DNA from: Polaromonas sp. CF318
GTDB taxonomy: Bacteria; Pseudomonadota; Gammaproteobacteria; Burkholderiales; Burkholderiaceae_C
DNA: 56,899 bases
Assembly: GCF_000282655.1 (NCBI RefSeq)
Contig: NZ_AKIV01000010.1
Location: 1 to 56,899, forward strand
Reading direction: 5' to 3'
Part shown: positions 1 to 4,450 of the stretch, one piece after another
How positions within the stretch are numbered: position 1 is the stretch's first letter
How the letters are laid out: each line of letters begins with the position of its first letter
The notes under the pieces: model-generated
Seen by the model: only the letters and a program-made list of their open reading frames with translations
What the model was told of the DNA's origin: nothing
The model's database searches: none
Made by a program: the position numbers and the translations under genes

Positions 1-1
1 C

Positions 2-691
2 CGCCGTTGGTCGTGGCTGCCGTCCATCCGCATCCACCGCATCATGCGTGAAGACCAGGACCGCGACTTCCACGATCACCCATGGAACGCCCGCACCATC
101 GTCCTGCGCGGCGGCTACACCGAAGCACTGCCAGGCCAGCCTTACCTGCGCACCCGCCTTCCGGGCATGACCGGACGGCTGCTGTTCGGGGAATACCACC
201 GCATCACCAGCGTCAGCGTCGGCGGCGTCTGGACGCTGTTTTTCACATGGAAATACCAGGGCACATGGGGTTTCCTTGTCGACGGCAAGAAGGTGCCATG
301 GCGCGAATACCTCGGCAAAAACAAGGTCTCAAACGGCAGCGCCGTCGCTGATCAGTTGGCGACGGCGGATGCAACGGCGGCCGTGATCGAGGCCGCCCGC
401 CAGTGGTCAGCAGACCGCGAAATTCAAGACTGGAGCGAAGCCGACCTCATGAAGGCGATCGCCACCCTGGATGGCGACTGGCCCGGCTGCGATGACTGCC
501 AGTTTGACTGCGACGAGCCATGCATGCCGTCGACGGTGGCTCAGTTCCACCGCGCCATTGACTGCCAGGTCGCACAGCTCGTGCACGACGGCAAGTTACC
601 CAAGTACGAAGGCTACGAGCCGCCGCAAGGCTTCGTGCCGACGCCACCGCGCCGCAAGCGCATTCCCATCGCTTCCCATCACCAACCGTAA
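2..691 (+). CDS. Partial phage-type hypothetical protein with cupin-like HDHPW motif
   Basis: The frame is open from the window edge, and codons before the first ATG (44) read like protein (an IRIHRIM stretch), so the gene starts upstream. The N-terminal half contains DFHDHPW followed by VLRGGY, a pattern I associate with small cupin-like phage proteins in which the histidines could bind metal. After about residue 110 comes an acidic, cysteine-containing part (CDDCQFDCDEPC). The stop lies 13 bp before the ATG of the first DGR target. No function is assigned; the cupin resemblance is judged by eye. Confidence 0.6.
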   Translation, partial: RRWSWLPSIRIHRIMREDQDRDFHDHPWNARTIVLRGGYTEALPGQPYLRTRLPGMTGRLLFGEYHRITSVSVGGVWTLFFTWKYQGTWGFLVDGKKVPWREYLGKNKVSNGSAVADQLATADATAAVIEAARQWSADREIQDWSEADLMKAIATLDGDWPGCDDCQFDCDEPCMPSTVAQFHRAIDCQVAQLVHDGKLPKYEGYEPPQGFVPTPPRRKRIPIASHHQP

Positions 692-704
692 ACAGGAGAA
701 AACC

Positions 705-1211
705 ATGGATACACAAGTCGCTACCCACAATGTGCTCACCCCACCAGCCCACGGCGAGATCTGGCCAGGCCAGGGCGGGCGCTTCATCTGCACCATGCCC
801 GCCCTGATGGGTGTGCCGGCGCGCCACCTCGTCGTCAGCGAGGGCGAGGCCGAGGACCTCCAATATGGCCCCTACGGCCTGGACGTGCCCGGCGCCAAAA
901 GCCAGATCGACGGCCCCGCCAATACCCAGGCACTGATCGACAGCGGCCAGAACCACCCAGCAGCACAGTGGGCCCGCGCCTATACGGCTGACGGCCACTC
1001 GGATTTTTACCTGCCTACGCGCCTGGATTTGGTGATGGCCCACATCTGCGCATCGCAGCTTTTCAACCAGCAGGACTACTACTGGTCTAGCACGCAGACC
1101 TCGCGCACCAGCGCCTTCGTCCAGTACTTCGAGTACGGCAGCAGCTACTGGTACTGCAAGGACGGCGAGTTTCGGGTTCGTGCTTTCCGCTGGGTTCTCT
1201 TGACACCTTAA
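705..1211 (+). CDS. DGR target protein 1, DUF1566/C-type-lectin-like variable protein
   Basis: This 168-aa protein starts at ATG 705 behind AGGAG; an upstream in-frame extension lacks a ribosome site and overlaps the previous gene. The C-terminal half resembles DUF1566 (Lcl C-terminal, C-type-lectin fold): GHSDFYLPTRLDL near residues 97-109, YWSSTQ near 126-131 and the ending FRVRAFRW. Residues 129-162 are the variable repeat. The positions matching AAC template codons are S129, T132, T135, S136, Y141, Y144, S146, Y148, Y150, C151 and G154. No signal peptide or membrane segment is seen. By analogy it is a ligand-binding protein whose surface is diversified; the ligand is unknown. Confidence 0.9.
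   Translation: MDTQVATHNVLTPPAHGEIWPGQGGRFICTMPALMGVPARHLVVSEGEAEDLQYGPYGLDVPGAKSQIDGPANTQALIDSGQNHPAAQWARAYTADGHSDFYLPTRLDLVMAHICASQLFNQQDYYWSSTQTSRTSAFVQYFEYGSSYWYCKDGEFRVRAFRWVLLTP
1089..1190 (+). repeat. DGR variable repeat VR1
   Basis: This 102-bp segment aligns without gaps to the template at 2993-3094. Thirteen of the 22 adenines in the template's 11 AAC codons are changed (for example AAC to TAC, AGC, ACC, TGC, GGC). The only other mismatch is the second codon (ACG versus template GCG), shared by all three VRs, so it probably marks the 5' limit of exchange. The final 24 bp, GAGTTT through TTCCGC (1167-1190), are identical to the template and would hold the initiation-of-mutagenic-homology site. 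Confidence 0.95.
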
Positions 1212-1240
1212 ACCCTTCAATCCTCAAAGAGTCCATCACC

Positions 1241-1255
1241 ACCGGCGTAGCCGGT
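1241..1255 (+). other. VR1-downstream hairpin
   Basis: ACCGGC-GTA-GCCGGT is a perfect 6-bp stem with a 3-nt loop, 50 nt after VR1 and 29 nt after the target stop. The same stem follows VR2 and VR3. In BPP-1 a hairpin/cruciform downstream of the variable repeat is needed for efficient retrohoming, and this is the natural candidate. A T-run follows 6 nt after the stem, so a weak terminator role is possible. Confidence 0.7.
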
Positions 1256-1279
1256 CCGCAATTTTTTTCAGGAGCATCC

Positions 1280-1789
1280 ATGAAACCCAATCCATTCAAG
1301 CCGCCTTACCTCACAGGGTATGTCGCGGGCCAGGGCGGCTACCTCGCAGCCGTCATGCGCGGCCACGTCGTCAACGGCGTTGAGCAGCCAGCCTATGCAC
1401 TCATCGCATCCGAGGCCGCCGCCGGCGAGTTCATCAGCATCTGGGGCAACCGCGACCAATCTGTCGACGGCGCCAACAGCCGCCACGACGGCAAAGCCAA
1501 CACCGAAGCCATGGCCGCTGCTGGTTGCCCTGCAGCACTCAAGGTGAAGGCCTTGGTGATCGAAGGCCACAGCGACTGGTACGTGCCCAGCCTGGGCGAA
1601 TTGAATGCCGCCGCATCCAATGCCCCCGAGTTGTTCAGCAAGGGCTGGCATTGGACCAGCACGCAGTACTCGCGCAACCTCGCCTTCGTCCAGCTCTTCG
1701 AGTACGGCGACAGCAGCTGGGACAGCAAGGACGGCGAGTTTCGGGTTCGTGCTTTCCGCCGGATTCCTCTTGAAGCCTTGACCACTTAA
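1280..1789 (+). CDS. DGR target protein 2, DUF1566/C-type-lectin-like variable protein
   Basis: This 169-aa protein begins at ATG 1280 behind CAGGAG. Its N-terminal part has GQGGYLAAVMRG and YALIASEA, shared in pattern with targets 1 and 3. The DUF1566-like part has GHSDWYVPSLGELNAA near residues 96-111 and WTSTQ before the variable region (residues 127-160), and ends in FRVRAFRR. Its DNA from about 1567 is nearly identical to the equivalent part of target 3, suggesting a recent duplication. No signal peptide is seen. It is one of three alternative binding proteins served by a single template. Confidence 0.9.
   Translation: MKPNPFKPPYLTGYVAGQGGYLAAVMRGHVVNGVEQPAYALIASEAAAGEFISIWGNRDQSVDGANSRHDGKANTEAMAAAGCPAALKVKALVIEGHSDWYVPSLGELNAAASNAPELFSKGWHWTSTQYSRNLAFVQLFEYGDSSWDSKDGEFRVRAFRRIPLEALTT
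1658..1759 (+). repeat. DGR variable repeat VR2
   Basis: The segment aligns without gaps to the template at 2993-3094. Thirteen of 22 AAC adenines are substituted, including two AAC-to-CTC double changes, AAC-to-GAC, AAC-to-TAC and AAC-to-GGC; one AAC codon (seventh) is unchanged. All other template adenines (in CAG, GAG, AAG, GAC, AGC codons) are conserved. The last 24 bp match the template exactly. Confidence 0.95.
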
Positions 1790-1805
1790 ACACCTTCATC
1801 CTCTC

Positions 1806-1820
1806 ACCGGCGCAGCCGGT
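1806..1820 (+). other. VR2-downstream hairpin
   Basis: ACCGGC-GCA-GCCGGT is a perfect 6-bp stem with a 3-nt loop, 46 nt after VR2, followed by CCGCGATTTTTT. It has the same stem as the other two hairpins, with a C instead of T in the loop of the first. Confidence 0.7.
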
Positions 1821-1850
1821 CCGCGATTTTTTCAACCATCAGGAGTTTTC

Positions 1851-2366
1851 ATGAAGCCAGTGAATTTCACACTTCCAGCCTTCGGCAGCGTCATCGCTGG
1901 CCAGGCCGGCATCCTCGCAGCCATCATGCGCGGCCCTTCCATCTTCGGCGTCGAGCAGCCGCCCTATGCCCTGCTGATCTCCGATAAATCCGAAGGCGAG
2001 ACCGACAAGCACGCCTATGGCAATTACGGCACCGATGTCGCCGGCGCCACCAGCCGCACCAACGGCAAAGCCAACACCGATGCGCTGGTGCTCGCGCAAA
2101 GCCCAGCGGCTCTGTGGGTGCGCGAACTGTCCATCGGCGGCCACAGCGACTGGTACGTGCCCAGCCTGGGCGAATTGAACGCCGCCGCAGCCAATGTGCC
2201 CGAACAGTTCGAACCAAAAGGCATCTATCAAGCCAGCACGCAGCTCTCGCGCAACCTCGCCTTCGTCCAGGACTTCGAGAGCGGCCGCAGCAACTGGTAC
2301 CTCAAGGACTACGAGTTTCGGGTTCGTGCTTTCCGCGCGATTCCGCTTGAACTCTTGACCACTTAA
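1851..2366 (+). CDS. DGR target protein 3, DUF1566/C-type-lectin-like variable protein
   Basis: This 171-aa protein starts at ATG 1851 behind AGGAG. Its architecture matches target 2: GQAGILAAIMRG, a GVEQPPYALL segment, GKANT, then GHSDWYVPSLGELNAA near residues 97-112, and the variable region at residues 129-162, ending FRVRAFRA. Variable residues include L132, L136, D141, S144, R146, Y150, L151 and Y154. The VR sits at the extreme C-terminus, nine residues from the end, as is typical for DGR targets. No export signal is visible. Function beyond diversified binding is unknown. Confidence 0.9.
   Translation: MKPVNFTLPAFGSVIAGQAGILAAIMRGPSIFGVEQPPYALLISDKSEGETDKHAYGNYGTDVAGATSRTNGKANTDALVLAQSPAALWVRELSIGGHSDWYVPSLGELNAAAANVPEQFEPKGIYQASTQLSRNLAFVQDFESGRSNWYLKDYEFRVRAFRAIPLELLTT
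2235..2336 (+). repeat. DGR variable repeat VR3
   Basis: The segment aligns without gaps to the template at 2993-3094. Thirteen of 22 AAC adenines are substituted (CTC three times, CGC, GAC, AGC, TAC); two AAC codons (seventh and the one after AGC) are unchanged. It shares its first, seventh and eighth AAC-site codons with VR2 but differs at most later ones. The last 24 bp are identical to the template and to the other VRs. Confidence 0.95.
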
Positions 2367-2382
2367 CCAATTCCCCAACCCC

Positions 2383-2397
2383 ACCGGCGCAGCCGGT
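2383..2397 (+). other. VR3-downstream hairpin
   Basis: ACCGGC-GCA-GCCGGT is a perfect 6-bp stem with a 3-nt loop, 46 nt after VR3, the same spacing as after VR2. It lies between target 3 and avd and is followed by a short T-run. Confidence 0.7.
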
Positions 2398-2415
2398 CGT
2401 TGAATTTTTCTACCC

Positions 2416-2805
2416 ATGGCCCTTCATACCGAACTTCCCATCTACGAGCACGGCTGCAAATTGCTGGAGCTGGCGCTCGACGTCCAGACCCAGATGCGCC
2501 GCGACTTCAAACGCACGCTGGGCGACAGGATTCACGCCCTGTGCGTGGACATGCTGGAAGACATGGCCATGGCAAACGCCACCAGGGAGCATGAAAGGCT
2601 GGAGCAGATCGAAATGCTGCTCAAGCATTCACGCACGCTCACTGCGCTGCTACGTGTGGGCCACGCCCACAAAATGAAGTTGATCAGCAATGCCCTCTGG
2701 GCTGATTCCATTGACCTGCTGGACACCATTGGTGCGATGGCAGGGGGTTGGAAAAATCAGACCAAAGATGTCATTGCCAGGCTTTCCACGGCGCCTGCTG
2801 TATGA
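2416..2805 (+). CDS. avd: DGR accessory variability protein (Avd-like four-helix bundle)
   Basis: This 129-aa protein lies between the last target and the template repeat, exactly where avd sits in BPP-1. It is almost wholly helical by eye, with charged amphipathic stretches (HERLEQIEMLLKHSRTL near residues 59-75) and a C-terminal GWKNQTKDV, consistent with the 120-130 aa Avd/bAvd family. Avd forms a basic pentamer that binds RT and nucleic acid and is needed for cDNA synthesis. No good ribosome site precedes ATG 2416, so translation may be coupled to upstream genes or weak. Confidence 0.82.
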   Translation: MALHTELPIYEHGCKLLELALDVQTQMRRDFKRTLGDRIHALCVDMLEDMAMANATREHERLEQIEMLLKHSRTLTALLRVGHAHKMKLISNALWADSIDLLDTIGAMAGGWKNQTKDVIARLSTAPAV

Positions 2806-2992
2806 CGGTCAAGGCCATCATGCCCGTGCGTTTTATGAATCCGGTCGAGCCGCTGGGCACCTCGCCCACCGCCATGCGCACCACGGATACCGGCGAGCAC
2901 TTACAGCTCGATCTATGGTCCGGCGCAGTTTCCGGGCTGATCGGTACTCAAAGCAATTTGAGCCTTCGGCCTGGCGACGTAGATAGCTCGGC
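2806..2992 (+). other. avd-TR spacer with GCAA-tetraloop hairpin
   Basis: No convincing gene lies between avd and the template. A frame is open into the RT reading frame, but it runs through the template and reads as low-complexity S/T/R. A perfect stem-loop CTCAAA-GCAA-TTTGAG (2947-2962) with a GNRA tetraloop lies 30 nt before the template and could be part of the structured template RNA. Confidence 0.5.
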
Positions 2993-3094
2993 AACGCGCA
3001 GAACTCGCGCAACAACGCCTTCGTCCAGAACTTCGAGAACGGCAACAGCAACTGGAACAACAAGGACAACGAGTTTCGGGTTCGTGCTTTCCGC
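2993..3094 (+). repeat. DGR template repeat (TR)
   Basis: This 102-bp non-coding copy of the target 3' ends contains 11 AAC codons in the target frame, an extreme enrichment because AAC gives the widest amino-acid choice when adenines are mutated. It pairs with VR1-VR3 with no indels. Eight further adenines lie in non-AAC codons from the third codon on and are never changed in the three VRs. The final 24 bp contain no adenine after GAG and are identical in all copies. It is expected to be transcribed as the template RNA for the RT. Confidence 0.96.
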
Positions 3095-3103
3095 GGATTC
3101 ATC

Positions 3104-3122
3104 CGCCCCACACGATGGGGCG
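3104..3122 (+). other. TR-downstream hairpin
   Basis: CGCCCCA-CACGA-TGGGGCG, a perfect 7-bp stem with a 5-nt loop, starts 9 nt after the template and ends 9 nt before the RT ATG. It could structure the template RNA 3' of the TR, where DGR cDNA synthesis is primed in BPP-1, or influence RT translation. Confidence 0.55.
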
Positions 3123-3131
3123 CCCTTTTCA

Positions 3132-4214
3132 ATGGCAGACCTAGTCCATGCGTGGCTGGGCTGCGAGCGCCACAAGCGCCAGACCCACAGCGCCAAGGCC
3201 TTCCGGTCTTATATCGAACGTGAATTGTGCCTGCTGCGCGCCGAGTTGATCAGCCAAACCTATGTGCCCGGCCGCAGCAGTTGCTTTGTCGTCACCCACC
3301 CAAAGCCGCGCGAGATCTGGGCCGCCGACTTCCGCGATCGCGTCGTGCACCAACTGCTCTACAACGCCATCGCTCCACGTTTCCTGGCCAGCTTTGACGC
3401 CGGCAGCGCCGCATGCATCCCGGGCCGCGGCACGTTGTATGCCGCCAAGCGCCTGGAGCATCAGGTGCGCAGCATCACCCAGAACTGGAGCCGCCGCGCC
3501 TTCTATCTCAAGTGCGACCTGGCCAATTTCTTTGTCGCAATCGACAAGCAGGTGCTACAGGCCGAGTTGCACAAGAAAGTCAAACATCCATTCTGGCGCT
3601 GGCTGGCCGACACAGTTCTGATGCATGACCCACGCACCGACTTCCGGCTGCGCGGCGATCCCGGCCTGCAAGACATGGTGCCGGGCCACAAGCGCCTGGT
3701 AAATGCACCCAATGAGACCGGCCTGCCCATCGGCAACCTGAGCAGCCAGTTCTTTGCCAACGTGCTTTTGGACGTGCTGGACCAGTTCTGCAAGCACCAG
3801 CTCAAGGCAAGGCATTACGGGCGCTACGTCGACGACTTCATCTTGCTGCATGAAAGCCCACAGCAACTCAACGAATATCTGCAACGCCTCACCGCATGGC
3901 TTCCTGAGCGCCTGGGCGTGCGCCTCAATCCCAGCAAAACCATTTTGCAGCCCATAGATCGCGGCGTCGACTTCGTAGGCCATGTCATCAAGCCATGGCG
4001 CAGGACCACCCGCAAGCGCACCGTCGCCGTCGCCATCAAACGGCTGCGAGAGATGCCGGCGGAAGAAGTCTTCACCGCTGGCAACAGCTATCTGGGATTG
4101 GCACGCCAGGCCAGCCACAGCCACCACGACCAGGCCCAGCTCATGAATGTGCTGCGCAAGCGCGGCCACAGCTTCAAACCCGACTTAACCAAGATTTTTA
4201 GGAAGGCCGCTTGA
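3132..4214 (+). CDS. DGR reverse transcriptase
   Basis: This 360-aa protein is taken from ATG 3132. The frame is open further upstream, but that part reads through the template and lacks protein character. RT motifs are clear: palm motif A with the catalytic Asp in LKCDLANFF (D129), the DGR-type IGNLSSQ (residues 200-206) and YVDD (232-235), followed by a thumb-like region (LGVRLNPSKT). The length fits DGR RTs (about 280-400 aa), and there are no maturase or endonuclease domains as in group II introns. It copies TR RNA with adenine-specific errors, acting with Avd. The coding region ends one base before the next ATG. Confidence 0.95.
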   Translation: MADLVHAWLGCERHKRQTHSAKAFRSYIERELCLLRAELISQTYVPGRSSCFVVTHPKPREIWAADFRDRVVHQLLYNAIAPRFLASFDAGSAACIPGRGTLYAAKRLEHQVRSITQNWSRRAFYLKCDLANFFVAIDKQVLQAELHKKVKHPFWRWLADTVLMHDPRTDFRLRGDPGLQDMVPGHKRLVNAPNETGLPIGNLSSQFFANVLLDVLDQFCKHQLKARHYGRYVDDFILLHESPQQLNEYLQRLTAWLPERLGVRLNPSKTILQPIDRGVDFVGHVIKPWRRTTRKRTVAVAIKRLREMPAEEVFTAGNSYLGLARQASHSHHDQAQLMNVLRKRGHSFKPDLTKIFRKAA

Positions 4215-4215
4215 C

Positions 4216-4440
4216 ATGACAAACACATCAGCCAGCCCAGGGGAACCTCTCATCACTTGCTCCGGTGGGTGCGGCACCCAGGCCACCGAAGAGCAGGCAG
4301 AAACACAACTGGGCTGGCAACGCCTTCCCATCACTGGACGCATGCGTTGCGGTGGCTGCACACGCGCGCTTGAAGCCGTTGGCAAGCTCGGCGGCCCGTG
4401 CGAGCCGACCTCAAATCACCACATCCCCACTCACCCTTAA
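4216..4440 (+). CDS. Small cysteine-rich hypothetical protein
   Basis: This 74-aa protein starts one base after the RT stop and ends 10 bp before the ParB-like gene. It has two cysteine pairs, CSGGC and CGGC, about 30 residues apart, which could make a zinc knuckle. The rest is polar and shows no recognised family. Tight spacing suggests co-transcription with the RT or the ParB-like gene. Function unknown. Confidence 0.5.
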   Translation: MTNTSASPGEPLITCSGGCGTQATEEQAETQLGWQRLPITGRMRCGGCTRALEAVGKLGGPCEPTSNHHIPTHP

Positions 4441-4450
4441 GGCAACCCAC

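Larger units (their letters stand above)
705..4214 (+). mobile_element. Diversity-generating retroelement (DGR): three targets, Avd, template repeat, reverse transcriptase
   Basis: All DGR components are present on one strand in the order target 1, target 2, target 3, avd, template repeat, RT, which matches the mtd-avd-TR-brt order of Bordetella phage BPP-1 with two extra targets. The template (2993-3094) aligns without gaps to the 3' end of each target. Apart from one fixed G/A difference at the 5' edge, every mismatch is at a template adenine. The RT has the DGR-typical IGNLSSQ motif and YVDD. Three hairpins with identical stems follow the targets. In known DGRs the RT with Avd copies template RNA error-prone at adenines and the cDNA replaces the variable repeat. 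Confidence 0.97.

Noticed and set aside
447..1220. Long minus-strand open frame opposite DGR target 1
   Set aside because: It mirrors the target coding sequence in high-GC DNA; the composition is low-complexity Ala/Val/Gly and it has no motif. The plus-strand frame shows DUF1566 features and the variable repeat.
705..2397. CRISPR-like or simple tandem repeat explanation for the three similar segments
   Set aside because: The units are whole genes about 570 bp apart with in-frame coding, and the differences follow template adenines; there is no short repeat-spacer structure.
1241..2397. The three VR-downstream hairpins as ordinary terminators
   Set aside because: The stems are only 6 bp and the T-runs start about 6 nt after the stem, which is poor for termination. 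Identical stem sequence and near-constant distance from the VRs fit a DGR function better, although some termination cannot be excluded.
2748..3131. N-terminal extension of the RT through the spacer and template
   Set aside because: The translation is S/T/R-rich with no RT homology and runs through the template repeat. ATG 3132 gives a protein of normal DGR RT form.
3132..4214. Group II intron maturase or retron RT
   Set aside because: There is no maturase/HNH domain and no retron msr-msd structure. The IGNLSSQ motif, Avd neighbour and TR/VR pairs fit a DGR.
4265..4450. Upstream extension of the ParB-like gene
   Set aside because: It overlaps the small cysteine-rich gene in another frame and shows no ParB-like sequence. 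ATG 4451 directly precedes a plausible N-terminus.
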